Assembly (NCBI RefSeq): GCF_000003195.3
Contig: NC_012870.2
Span: forward strand, 7,060,501 to 7,124,500
Direction of reading: 5' to 3'
Length of the DNA: 64,000 nt
DNA from: Sorghum bicolor
Taxonomy: Eukaryota > Streptophyta > Magnoliopsida > Poales > Poaceae
How positions within the stretch are numbered: the first letter of the stretch is position 1; each line of letters starts with the position of its first letter. A program made the position numbers and the translations under genes. Below are positions 48,830 through 60,655 of this stretch, in pieces. The notes under the pieces were generated by a model. It saw only the letters and a program-made list of their open reading frames with translations, made no database searches and was not told the origin of the DNA.

Positions 48830-51800
48830 TTCCTTTCCTTCTGTGGGATGTGGACAATTGTTCGTTTCATCCATGGACGAAACATGAACACGATGAGGTG
48901 ACTTGATTACATACATACATAATACATTATTAGGAATCAAATTCTGGACGACGCGGATAAAAAGGGCAGAACAAGAAGAAGGCAAGTTTGGGAACATATT
49001 CTTGACCTAAAAAGTAAAAACTCTATCCACTGAAGACGAGAGATGCAAAGCAAAGGCAGGCACGAAATATGGTCAGATTGATTAGAGTTCTCCACAAGAA
49101 AGTTAAGTTCCCCCCGGTCAACAGCATGATGGCTGCCTTTTTTTTGCCTTCTTTCCCTTCATCCATGCAAATACACTCTTCTGGCGAAACATGGAACTAG
49201 GCCCATCCGTTAACTTCCCAAAGGCGTCTCTAAACAATGTTATCTTATCTTGCTCTGTTTGTTCAGTCGATGGTCAGGTCATCCATCAATTCATGCCGTC
49301 ATGGAGCCACTGCCCAAGTGCCGTGGTGATTACAGCAGCTACGTGCCAGGTTTTCCATGGCTGCCAACCTTTCTGATGGGCTCTTCAACCATCTGACAAA
49401 GTGCAGCTTGGATGTGAACCCCTTCGTGTACTTGCATTGGTGGATGACAAAGGAAGTTCAGTCCAAACCGGATTAGAACAAATACGAAATATCTGATGAA
49501 CAGTGGCTGCCATTGATCTCCAAATGTCCATACATTGAGAGTACATGACATGACAAATAAAGCATCAAAGTTGAATTCACCGTCGCCTTTTGACGATTCC
49601 GGCGACCTGCAATCGAACGCCTTGCACAGGTGCCGGATTGCCTTTTTTTTTTTTGGTCACCCGACAGCTCCACATGAAGCTTCCATTCCATGGCCATGGC
49701 CTCTTCTCCGCGGCGCAAAATTGGCCTCTCCTCCGCTCTGCCCTAGTGCTTTCTCCTTTGTGTTGTTTTCTCCGCATTTCGCTGAAGGCGAAAGGGAGGC
49801 AAGCGCGCGTGCTGGGTTCGTTTCACTGACCCCTCCGTGACAACAACTGCAAGTTCTTTTTACCTTCTAGGCTTCTAGTACCACAGACACGATGTCAAGG
49901 CCACACAAAGTCAGAAACAGCAACAGGTTTTACAAAGGGGCCATGGTTGCTTTCTTCACGGCTATGTGCACAAGGAGGCCTGCTGGCTGCTGTCCAGTCA
50001 CTGCACTGTTGAAGCATGTGCAGTTGCAACGGCAAGCCATTAGCAATGATGAGTCTGGTATTTCTAGCCTCCATCAGGCCATCACTGAGTTGAGAAATCA
50101 GAAATGCATACATCTGTTTTCAGAGAAAAAAAAACGGTTTTGAAATGCAAGTCAGGAGGGCATGTAGGTTAGGTATCCCTCCCTTTCACCCTCTGTACAA
50201 TGTCAATGGAGAAGAAATAAAGGCACACACTGAAACCCTAGAGAAGGGGAAGGGAAAAAAAGCTTCTCATCTCAGAGATAAAGAGAGAGATGTTTAACTG
50301 TTTCTACAATGATGAAGAGCGTTCATGTGGGATGATGGCATGGGGGTTGGTTGGTTGGTTTGTCAATTCGGAGCAAGTGCCAAAGGAGTCTAGGGCAGTT
50401 CTTTTTCTTTACACCTGCCGTTCTCTCCCCCTTCCAATGTGCCATTCCATCGCCGCCCACAAGCCCCTGCCTGCCTGACGGCGGTATCAGGACAAGTGCT
50501 GAAATTTTTTACTTCATGGGATTGCTTGACCTTAGCAGAAGCAGAAGCTTCCCTCGTGCACCCATGGCTATATATCTTGTTCAACACGTGCATGTATACA
50601 CGAGAGCCACACGGGGTGACACGGCTGACCTGCATCTAACTCTTGACGGCTGTGTGGTAAAATAGTGTAGTAGAAAACACACTAAAGAAGTCAGATGTTG
50701 TGACGCATTAGATGGACTTTTTTTTTTTGTTGTCAAGTGTCAATCCTGATACGTACAGAAAAAAAACAATGTTTATAAGCACAGAAAAACCTTTGAGCCA
50801 GACTCAGCTGGTAGGAGTACGTACTACGTGCTGCTACTGAATCCTGATACGATTATTCAAAAAAAAAAAATGATCGTAGGCCGATCCCTTTCTGCTCGAT
50901 CACGAGTTTGTCGCCGTGCGGGACAAATACTCCCAAAAAGATGCTGTGAAAATCACAGCTGATGCTTCATGTCGTCCAACAACTCAATTGTCAAACATGC
51001 AAAACAAATGCCCAGACAAAAAAAAATTGTACAAATAATAATCACGGTGTACGTACTGTATTTTTAGTGATCAGCTCCAATGATTGGCTACGGCAAGCAC
51101 AGTCTGTGAGATCGGTGCAGCAAAGTCATGGGCGCGAGCGGTGTGCAGACGTGCAGTGCAGGGAACAATCATATATGGTGGCAGGGCATGGAGAAAAAAA
51201 TTAATTGACTCCGTGTGGGGATTTGAATTTTCAGTCTTTTCAAAAAAAATGGGCATTTGGAATACACATCACAGGCAAATGTGTGTTTCTTCTTTCATAA
51301 GAGGGATGCCAGGTTTCACTTGAGGGAATTAGGGAGGGTGAATTTAGATTTACTCTCGCGCATTGTGAACTCTGTTTTGCTTCTGCTCCAAGAATTTTTT
51401 TTGATCCAACGTTGTTTTCTTCAAAGCCTTGAAAAGAACGTAACACTCGTCCGGCATCATGCAAAAATAATGACATATATATACATGTTATGTAAATTCA
51501 TAGCCACATGTCCTCACGATATTTTTTTTGCTAATAATAATTTCCACGGAAATCGTTGGATCATCATGTAACCCTCTCCTTTTATTGGAGCAATTTTCAA
51601 TAGTTTGAGCCGGGGCCCCACCAGATCTTATTGAATTGAGCCTACAGTTATCCACACAGAATATGATGCTATCACAAAGAAATATTCCCTGGATTTATTT
51701 AAGCTACCCTGATTAGGTTCCCAGTTAACTGTCTTATCTTTTTTGCAGCGCCATTAGCCCCCAAATTGGGTAGGGTCAACTGCCTCATGATGCTGCCATT

Positions 51801-52619
51801 TCTGTCCTTGTAATGTGAGACGTGGCAGGCGAATACTGGAGAAGCCTGCCGCAAGCACGCATTTGTGTGGGCGCTGTGCTGCCTGTGTGAGCAGCAGTGC
51901 GATGCAGAAAGGAGATGTAGACGAACGCAACTGCAGGCGTACACACGTCTCGTTGTCTTGTCTCCAGTGGTGGAGAAACGGGCCAAAGAAAAGCAGTAGT
52001 ATGTTTTTCAAAGTTGAACACAAATGCGGAGGGAATTTTTTCCCCAATCTGGTGATGTTCTAGTTCATTGCGAGGAAAAATGATGGATGAGGTGTATGAG
52101 GGATTTATTTTTTAATAGTTGAGTTTTGCTACGGTACTCCTAAATATCTACGGACTGTTTTAATTATCACAAATCCATAGTGGTAGTAGGAAAAACAAGA
52201 AATCTAACTTTCCTATTTTTTTCCAAAAGGGAAGGTCATATCTTGTCAATATTTTTGATGTCACATTTTTCTTCAAAGCGAATATATATATATATGATAA
52301 CAAGATCTAACTAAGGTTGACAACAATGCTTTATCCATGAAATTAGGTTTCCAACATAGTAGCTAGTTTCATCGTGACATTATATAATAGAGGTTAAATG
52401 TCAACTCTTCTAAGTTGCTTGAAGTTAAGAGGCAGTCCCAGGTACTTGCAAAGGGAATGATAAGATCAGGCAAGCAACATGGAAGAATGTTGTCCAAATA
52501 AAACTTATATACTACAAAAGATCGGATAGAACTTGCTCTTTTGCAAGGTTGGTTAGTAGTCTAGAGGCTCCCCCAAATGCATCCACTAGGGGCAAAAGGC
52601 AACAAACACTCTTCTCTTA
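48830..52619. other. Long intergenic stretch, no gene supported
   Basis: Contains A- and T-homopolymer runs and a GGTT repeat (50347-50358). Short frames on both strands show no domain or splice logic. (TA)n lies at about 52281-52292. A possible hairpin or small RNA could be hidden here, but I cannot support one. Confidence 0.4.
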
Positions 52620-52851
52620 GGCCTTGTTTAGTTTTCAAAAAATTTCAAGATTTCCCGTCACATCGAATCTTGCGGCACATGCATGAAGTATTAAATTTAA
52701 ACGAAAACAAAAACTAATTACACAGTTTGCCTATAAATCGCGAGATGAATCTTTTGACCCTAATTAGTCTATGATTGGACAATATTTGCCACAAACAAAC
52801 GAAAGTGCTACAGTACCCAAAATCCAAAATTTTTGCCAACTAAACAAGGCC
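52620..52851. mobile_element. Tourist-like MITE with TTA duplication (232 bp)
   Basis: GGCCTTGTTTAGTTTTC and GCCAACTAAACAAGGCC are flanked by TTA (52617-52619 and 52852-52854). It sits at the start of the first copy of a tandem duplication. The junction of the second copy (cttctcttactagattt, about 53093-53107) shows the uninterrupted site. Confidence 0.92.
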
Positions 52852-52854
52852 TTA

Positions 52855-53335
52855 CTAGATTTAGAAAAATCACGGTGTCAACGATATAGAGACTCACCTT
52901 GGAATTAGCTAATCTGTGTTGGATGCGATTGAGCAATTCTTGCTGTGTAGTCAAATCAAACAATCTCTAAAGCGGATAAACTATAAGGACAAAGAGAAGA
53001 GGAGGAACAAGGTTTCTTATTCCAGTCCCCTCACATGCTATAACCATTTGTCTCTTAATAAAAGTAGACATATATGTTGTTAATGGCACTTCTTCTCTTA
53101 CTAGATTTAGAAAAATCACGGTGTCAACGATACAGAGACTCACCTTGGAATTAGCCGATCTGTGTTGGATGGGATTGAGCAATTCTTGCTGTGCAGTCAA
53201 ATCAAACAATCTCTAAAGCGGATAAACTATAAGGACAAAGAGAAGAGGAGGAAGAGGGTCTCCTTATTCCAGTCCCCTCACATGTTACAACCATTTGTCT
53301 CTTAATAAAAATAGACGTTTAGGTTGTTAATGACA
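52855..53335. repeat. Tandem duplication, about 247-bp unit, within the LINE
   Basis: The unit beginning 'ctagatttagaaaaatcacg' at 52855 recurs at 53102 with about 90 percent or better identity by eye. It ends at 'gttgttaatg' in both copies. It lies inside reverse transcriptase coding sequence. Confidence 0.9.
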
Positions 53336-53460
53336 GAGTTGTCATCTGTGATCATCATAGGTTTTCAAAACCAAGATGTAGAGGTCTAATAAAATAGTCC
53401 TAGCACACTAAATCAAATGCTTTTGCAATATCAAGATTGAGGAACAATGTAGGACACTTG
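52855..53460 (-). pseudogene. Degenerate L1-type LINE reverse transcriptase with internal tandem duplication
   Basis: On the minus strand about 53390-53440 reads FLNLDIAKAFDLV, the canonical first catalytic motif of plant LINE reverse transcriptase, followed by a stop where Trp is expected. Further along, about 53220-53290 reads GDPLPPLLFVL, the GDPLSPLLF motif, and the same region appears again at about 52975-53045 because a 247-bp segment is tandemly duplicated. Multiple stops and frameshifts show it is dead. The outer limits are uncertain; related sequence may run from about 52400 to 53560. Confidence 0.78.
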
Positions 53461-54326
53461 GCCTTTTATGTAAATCTGTGATTGAATTCTGTGTAGGTAT
53501 GCTTCGCCACTTTATGAAGGCACTCTGGCTTCTTGAGACTAGCTGGTTGATGTCTTTTTCGATAGAGCTTCTAGAGGAGCTTCATGTGTGAAAACGGTTT
53601 ATCAAGCTAAAAACCAAACAAAAAGTGATGAAGCTAAAGTCATTTTGGTCTAAAAAACATTTGACCTTTTCCGGCTTCACCATTTTTGGAGAAACCAAAA
53701 TCCTGCCAAAGATGACGGAAGGCAACCTGCCTGCCTACTGGACATGATCTTTGAGATTAATTTAGCAGCACTATGTGTTAGGCTGATCAGTTCTATGTGT
53801 TTCAGGCTCCTTAAAAAGTTCCCTTGTTTCTTACTGATACCACTAGTTCCTTGGCCGTACATTGGCAGGCGTCAGGCGATTTAACCAGTTGCATGATCTA
53901 CCTGCGCTTGAGGGTTTCTCTGTGCTCATGTTGATCTCTTTGATCTTTTTGGAGAAAAAGATGCGTTTGCTCCTGCAAGAAAAAGACGAACCCGTTCAAC
54001 TCAATCATTGGATCAGTGCTGAGCTTGAGCAGGACGACAAGATTTTGCTGCTGCGCCTGCCAAGCACTGGTCGACAGCAAATCTACCCCAACGGGCCCGG
54101 AATCTACCGCTTGCCGTGCATGGCATGGGCTCCAATGCCAGAGCAGCGGACGGTAACACACAACACAAGGAGCTTGCGATCGAGCTGATGAAGATAAGGA
54201 CCTGCCCTTTGGAAGCACACACACACAAACCAACACTGACATCACAGCGGGGTCAGGGGAAGAGAGGAGAGGGAGAGCCTTCTTTAAGATCACACCACAA
54301 CCTCCCCTCCCCCCTCCTCCTCATTG

Positions 54327-54380
<54 letters not shown>

Positions 54381-54836
54381 GTCTCCATTGAGCTCTTAGA
54401 TTCTTGCTTGAGGTGCAGTGGCAAGGCGCACTACTACAAACAAGCTGATCAGCTGATGCTCGGTGGCTTCAGGATCTTGCCAAGGTTTTCGAGGTCCCAT
54501 TTTGCTTCTCCCCTGGGCTTGCAGTTGCGTTTGAGTGCACCTCTGAGGCTTTGATTGGCCCACGCGCTCCGTACTTAAGCTCTCCGCCTCGTCCATGGCG
54601 TTGCAGCTCTCAAGACTTGCTGTCTCCTGCTAGCTGCTGCTTCTACTCCATCTAGCTGAAAAGGTAGAACCGAGATCAGTCTTGGAATTCGTTAAAGATC
54701 ACTCTTCCTCTGCAATCCGATCACATCGATCAGCTCTCAAAACGAACATCGCGAATTGACGCTTGTTTTGTGCCACCTCCTGTCTGTCCGTGCAGAGTGT
54801 AGTTGGTCTTGAATTCTTGGTCCGGTGCTGTTGGAA
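53461..54836. other. Intergenic and promoter side of the FLZ-like gene
   Basis: A (TC)n microsatellite of about 50 bp lies at 54329-54378. A possible leader intron runs from a donor 'aaag|gtagaac' near 54665 to an acceptor 'gtgcag' ending at 54795. No other gene is supported. Confidence 0.45.
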
Positions 54837-55622
54837 ATGTTCTTGAGGTCGAAGATCCAGGAGGTGATCCTGCGCAGGAGATCGAGGTCAATGAACAGCG
54901 CCGGCGCGCAGAGGAGCCACGTCCCCGATCAGGCCGCGAGCTCGTCGACCGTTCCATGCGACGGCGACAGTGGCGGGGCCGGGGCAGACGCCGCCGGCAG
55001 CAAGAGTGCCGCTGCACGTGCCCTGTTCGCCTCCCCGAGGCTGCTGCACTCATCCTCCCTGCCCGCCGGCACCCTCGCCTTCGCCAAGAGCCCCGCGCGG
55101 GACGCCGAGTCCGACACGGCCTTCCTCATGAGCCCGACGTCCGTGCTCGACGCGGCTGCGGCGTTCGCGCCAGGCACGGACGGCGTCGGCAAGCGCCGAC
55201 GGCCGTGGCGGGCGCGGGACAACAACGGCCTCGCGGACGCGCTGGACTGCAGCGACCAGCAGCAGGAGCGGATCGTCCTCGCGGCGACGTCGTCCTCGTC
55301 CTCGCTGGTCAGGTCGTGCTCCCTGGACCGCCGCGTCGAGTTCGGCGTCAAGAACAAGAGCTCGTGGCTGCCCCTCCACGCCTGCAGCGGCAGCGAGGCC
55401 ACGTCGCCGGCGCCGGCCGACCCGCGGGATATAATAGAGCCGTCGTCGGAGGACTACACGTGCGTCATCTCCCGCGGGCCCAACCCAAGGACGGTGCACA
55501 TCTTCGGCGATCGCGTCGTGGAAGGCAGCGCCGGCGCCGGCGCTGCGGCGGAGAGGGAGGAGAGCTCGCCGCGGCCGATCAATCTGCCGGCGCGCGGCGA
55601 CCGGGGCTTCTTCAGCCTCTGA
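54837..55622 (+). CDS. FLZ/DUF581-like protein lacking the FCS-type zinc finger (261 aa)
   Basis: A single-exon frame starts at the ATG at 54837 (MFLRSKIQEVILRRRS). The body shows features of FCS-like zinc finger proteins: a basic N-terminus, an SPTSVLD motif (about residue 96), an RSCSLDRRVEFG segment, and near residue 210 the hallmark SSEDYTCVISRGPNPRTVHIFGD split across that stretch. In the family these are followed by a zinc finger starting with a GFLS-x-C type string. Here the protein ends GFFSL and a TGA. No downstream Cys-rich exon is visible. FLZ proteins act as adaptors of SnRK1 kinase through the finger, so this product may have lost that contact. The family call rests on the conserved motifs. 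Confidence 0.72.
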   Translation: MFLRSKIQEVILRRRSRSMNSAGAQRSHVPDQAASSSTVPCDGDSGGAGADAAGSKSAAARALFASPRLLHSSSLPAGTLAFAKSPARDAESDTAFLMSPTSVLDAAAAFAPGTDGVGKRRRPWRARDNNGLADALDCSDQQQERIVLAATSSSSSLVRSCSLDRRVEFGVKNKSSWLPLHACSGSEATSPAPADPRDIIEPSSEDYTCVISRGPNPRTVHIFGDRVVEGSAGAGAAAEREESSPRPINLPARGDRGFFSL

Positions 55623-57791
55623 ATGATCCATCCATTCGCGCGTAGCCTGATGATGCCTAGTAGGTAAAGAAATTGAGTTTGCTGAGTGCTATTATTAAGA
55701 TCAGCCATATTGTTGCTGTATTGTATTGGTTGTTCCATTTCCATCTGATCAGATAGATGATCATAGATGTTTTTCTTGATCAGATGATGTACTAGACGTT
55801 TTGTCCAGGTTGAGCTGAAGCTGTGATATAAATTTCATTATGTGGTTATTACTAGAAAAAAACTGCAAATTTAGCTCCCAGTGGTTGAACTACTCTGAGA
55901 TAAATTTTGTCTCCAAACTCGTTTCTGCAACCAGCACAATCGGAATGTCAGATCAACCCTGATGACTTCAGAGCACTACGAGTTTCTGACAGTAGCTCAG
56001 AACATCTCATCTCCCCAATCCTGACAAAAACTCAGACCATTTCCCAACGAACTCCAGCATTAACCATACCAATCTTTCATAGCATGAGATGAGAGCATGC
56101 TATTGCTGCATGCCCTTGGTGAGGCGAGTCCACAATCATTGGTGAGAGGGTTTCTTGCGGCATGAACCCATGGAAAAGAGCTCAATGATTGATGTCTCTT
56201 GTGGCGAGGCCCTGCCTGCCCTGCTCACCCAGACCAGACGATCGGGCGCCGGGGCTGTGGGGCGGATGCGCCCAGCGCCCACTTGAGCGGTGCCTCGTCG
56301 CCGTCAGGGGCCCCGCCGCGGTGGACACGGGTCTCTCTGCCCCGTGGGGCCTGATTCCTTCCCCGCTCGGCCATTTGTGGTCTCATCTGATCTCATCCCC
56401 GAGAGTGTTTCGGTTTCTCTGTCAAGCTCCCTTTCCGTGACGCCGACTGGTTTGAAACCGACGCCCATTTGCTTCCTTATTTTTCTAGTGACTGTTACGC
56501 ATCACGCTGTCAGCTCCACAGCTGATGATCGGCCTGGTGTGACGGGCATTGCCCGAGCATTGAAATCTCTCTCTTTCTTGCAGGCCATCATATTCATGAT
56601 GATGAGTTTGAGCACCAGGCCTTTTTTTTGTGTGTGATGATGAGTTTTAGCTTCGGTTGTGCTGGATAATTCTTGTAAAATAAAAGGGTGGTTTGGCTCG
56701 CTTAGTAGAGTGCCTTTTCAAGGGGTTTGGTGACACGGCGGTGCAATTGTTTTTCTTTTCTTTTCTTTTGGTCTTTATAAGGATATATAATTTGTGGCAA
56801 CAGCAGCCATCACAGATTCACAAATACTGCACATGTCATTATCACGCACTGCTATCGACCAATTTTTTAAGTATGCAGTTCTTTAGTACTTGCTCTTCTG
56901 AACCTTTTTGTCATGTTGTAAATTTGGAGTTTGGAACATAGCTCATGTTCTCCGAAATCAATGTTGTGCGCCTAGAACAGGTACAAACATATTTGGCTGC
57001 GCACGTCCAGTGCATGAACTCAACAGCACATGATGTACACATTTTGACCTGCTTCAGGGCCTCCTGCCTTCCTGTCTCCACAACTCATCCTCTATTGAAG
57101 TCAATTGAAACGAACAAGTACAGTACAGGTGGCTTAATTGATCTCTCTCCTGAATCAAAGTGCAGGTGGAAGACTACACACTAAGCTTCTTTGTATACAG
57201 CTTCAAGTAAACTAAACCTGACTTTCAGCCCCCTCCTCACACAAACAGACCAAAAGAAAATGATGAAGAGCAAGTGCATAATTTTCAGCAGATATGCCAT
57301 TAGCACCCTGACGTAACTTTACAGATAGGAACTACTGTCAGGTTACACTCAGAATGCCACAGAAGTTAGCCCAGAATTTCTTAACTGAATAAATTAATTG
57401 GAGCAAAATTAACAAACACATTCAAATTAGAAGTGCTATGGAGAAACTATTCCTATGTCAATGTCATTTTCCTTAATGCTGGACGATGTTTGCCAAGCTG
57501 ACTGGTGTTTCAAAAGTTCAGCCTTAAAGTAGCACCAAACTGAACCACAAATATCAAGAAATTTCAGCCATCAAAACCTCGCAAACCATTACACAGGCGG
57601 CGAACTGAAGCAGTCATCAGTATGATGAACAATCACTTCTGGTATTTACAACGTTCAGAAACCAGTTAATCCATTCACATGAAAACTAGTGTCATCAAGA
57701 ATTAAAGAGAGCACATATTAGCATACTGATGAAGTGAAACCCTCCAGTGTCCAGATCTTGGATGGGATGCCTTTATAAAATTGTACATCTC
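55623..57791. other. Intergenic, convergent gene ends
   Basis: Between the FLZ-like gene (+) and ATG16 (-). 56190-56450 is GC-rich with meaningless overlapping frames. I looked for a missing FLZ finger exon on the plus strand and found no Cys-rich candidate. Confidence 0.5.
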
Positions 57792-60037
57792 TCAAGACCA
57801 GAGATAAATATGATTCCTGTCCGAGGTAGCAAGAGGTCCTAGTCCGCACCATGCACTTGCGAGAACAGGTGAAGAATGACCCTCTAGGATGGTTGGTGTT
57901 CCATTCTTCAGTCTCGACCATATGTAAACAGATCCATCAGAAGAACCAGCAGCGATGCAATTTTCATCAGGGCTAATACAAGGTTTGCTCCAGCTGCCCA
58001 CCACTTTGTTACCCATGGCCCTGAATGTTCCACAAATCTCCAATGTTCTAACATCAAAAAGGTTGTGCACATTATCTCTCCCACTTGTAAGAATAAAATT
58101 TTTGCTCCGTGACACGCAGACCGAGGTGACATCTAGATGAGCAGCTATCTGTGTAGTGCATTTCCCACTACGGACATCCCATAGCCGAAGATTTCCATCC
58201 CTATGGCCCGAACAAATGATGTCACCATCAATGAAAGCTAGTGAGTTGGGGTTGCTTGCAGACATTATGGTGCTTTTGCAGAAACCTGTCTGTAGATCCC
58301 AAGTCTTGATAGTACGATCATTGGATGAACTAGCAACAACAAAGCTCTTCACCCAGCTTGCATCAACAGATGAAACATTTTTTGTGTGACCAGTCAGAGT
58401 GTGACGAGGACGTCCCCCATTAACTTCCCACACAAACAGCTTATTGGAGCTACAGGCAGCGACCACAAACTTGTTATCATTGGTCACGGCAAGATCATTA
58501 ACAGACCCCAAGCAACCATGTAGGGTGGAGGTCAAGGCACCAGTAGATGCACTCCATATCTTAAGAGTTTGATCCTGGCCCCCACTAATTAGCTTGTCTG
58601 AGTTATGCTCAAACATCAAAGATCCACACCCACCATCATGAGCACGAATAGTTACTGTGCATGTTGATGGGATTGATGTTTCCATGTAACCAGCTTCAGA
58701 ACGCCGTATGATGCCATCAGCTTCTTGCTGTGCGTTAAGTTGTATACCACCAACTCCAGCTGTCTTTAGCTTTAGAACCATCTCCTCATACATTGCATTG
58801 GCCTAGACAATTATTGTAGAACCATTAAAGCAGCAACATATACATGCAAGTGTTATGGGTACAGTTTTTAGCTAAATATGGGGCAGATATTTCAAGACTG
58901 GTCTAAGAAGGTCACTTACAAGGATACACTTTGGCAATCAATGCAAATTATAGAACCAAACTAATAAAATTCTACCAAAGAGAAAATTATACTGTTGCTT
59001 GCACCATTATGGTACGATAAGCATCCTTGTTTTGATGTATCTCCAATTCTCCATTGGTTATAATAGGATCATTGCAACTATGATAAAGGAATATACATTG
59101 CTAATAGGTAAAGTTACTTTGTCTATCATGCTCAATAGGCAAGCCACAAGCATAATGCTTGGACAATCCCTGATTTCAGATATCGCATATTGCAAATGTG
59201 CATTTTAAGCAACAAAAGGAAAATAAGGTACCTCGTTGAGCTTCTCTGCGTCCTTCATCTTCTCTAGCATCCATCGATCGATCAGACTTTGGTTCTCATC
59301 CTCTGCAGCTTTTAGTTTCGTCAATGCTTGTTCATGTTCGGCTTTCACTGTCTGATGCTCTTGAATGAGAAGATCTAAGGCTTTTGTTTTTTCGTCAAGT
59401 GACTGCTTCAGTTGTACATTCTCTTCGCTGTAAAAGTTTTGCACAAGTGCTAAGTACCATGTTCTCCACAACTGTTACCAAGCTTAGCAAAAATAAAGCA
59501 CATTTAATACCTTGACTTCTCAAGTTCAGCCTGCAAACTTGTAACCATCGCTTCTTTCTCTTTGAGCAGTGCTTTTGATGCTTTACCTTCTTCTATCTCG
59601 GTTACAAGCTGCTCAGAGAGCCGGGATTGTGCCTTGTAGCAGTGCTGCAGCTCCACCTCATGCTTCTCAGCCTTCTCTTTCCACTCCAAAGCCTATAAGG
59701 AGTTAACAAAACAAGCTCTCCTTCACTAAACACCCAAGTTATCGTCCAAAATTCTCGAAAAAAAAAAACTGGGAAGTTCCGGCGATACAAACAGTTGAAT
59801 CCAGTAGACTCACATTCGTTTGCAGACTTCAAAGTACGATAAAAAGGGGAAAGAGTAAACTGCAAGATTGGGAAAAGTAGGGAGAGGAAAATTAGAGATT
59901 GGCCTCACGTGAGCGGCGAAGGGACGGGTTAGCGCCTCGATGGCCGGGCTGTGCGCCCCTTCCTCGGCGAGGTGCCTCCGTTTCAGCGACCGCAGGGCGC
60001 GCCGGATCGCCGCCCTACCAGCCTCGGCCTCGGCCAT
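57792..60037 (-). CDS. ATG16: Autophagy protein ATG16 (505 aa)
   Basis: Four exons: 59909-60037, 59511-59692, 59232-59427 and a large 57792-58802, all GT-AG and in phase. Residues 1-43 (MAEAEAGRAAIRRAL...) carry the N-terminal helix that contacts ATG5 in the family. Residues about 44-185 form a long coiled coil (for example KEKAEKHEVELQHCYKAQ and LIQEHQTVKAEHEQAL). From about residue 215 a WD40 propeller follows: LISGGQDQTLKIWSA, VVAACSSNKLFVWEV, DRTIKTWDLQTG, ICSGHRDGNLRLWDVRSG, ending IYLWS. ATG16 joins ATG12-ATG5 in the complex that lipidates ATG8 on forming autophagosomes. The whole propeller being in one exon is notable. It is head-to-head with SUV3, with 618 bp between start codons. Confidence 0.92.
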
Positions 60038-60655
60038 CGTCCTGCCCACACCCGGCAACAACAACAAAGCGTCCCCCTCGTGTCAGGCAAACAGCAAACA
60101 AAAAATAAACTGGGTTAGCTGCCGAGTTGAAGGATTCCTCACATTCTCCCGTGGATTTCGGCAGCAGCAGGGGAGATGGAGGCCGCGCGTCCGGTGGCTT
60201 CAGTTCTCAGCCACGGCCAGGGCGCCTCGGTTGGGTCTTCGTTGAAGACTAGCCGAAACCAGAAGAAAGAGGAAGACGAAGAAGCGGAGGCGGCGCCCGG
60301 GCCCGCAAGTGGACTCGGACTCGTGCTGGATAGCGTGGGCCCGAACATGGGCCTTTGGCTCAAGCCCAATAAGTGATCTGGGCCGATAGGAGAAATGAAT
60401 ATTCCGGGCTTGGGGGCCACGCATGGTTTTCTTCTCCGCTTCCTCCGCTGCCCCGCTTCCCGGCGAAAGCGTCGACCGCCGCCTCCTCCACCCCCACCCT
60501 ACACGAGCGCATTGGTTGGCTGTTTCCCTCTCCCCAGACTCTTGCCGTCCTGCGCGATCAAGGTTGCCTGGGCGCCTCGCTGTCGTCGGGTCTGAACCGT
60601 GCTGCGCCGCGGAGGGAAGTGAGATAGAGAGAGGGGGAAAGGAAGATCAGATATA
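60038..60655. promoter_or_regulatory. Shared intergenic region between ATG16 and SUV3
   Basis: Only 618 bp separate the two divergent start codons. Site II-like motifs (TGGGCC/GGGCCC class) occur at 60298-60302, 60338-60345, 60352-60356 and 60379-60385. No clear TATA box is visible on either side. A bidirectional, TATA-less promoter is inferred from the spacing alone. Confidence 0.5.

Noticed and set aside
50377..50397. TGCCAAAGGAG, the first 11 bases of the miR399 family
   Set aside because: The remainder differs from miR399 and no complementary star arm lies within about 150 bp on either side.
53862..54293. Overlapping plus- and minus-strand frames upstream of the FLZ-like gene
   Set aside because: No domain and no conservation signal; the plus frame runs into the TC microsatellite.
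55050..55631. Minus-strand frame of 193 codons
   Set aside because: Antisense shadow of the GC-rich FLZ-like coding region.
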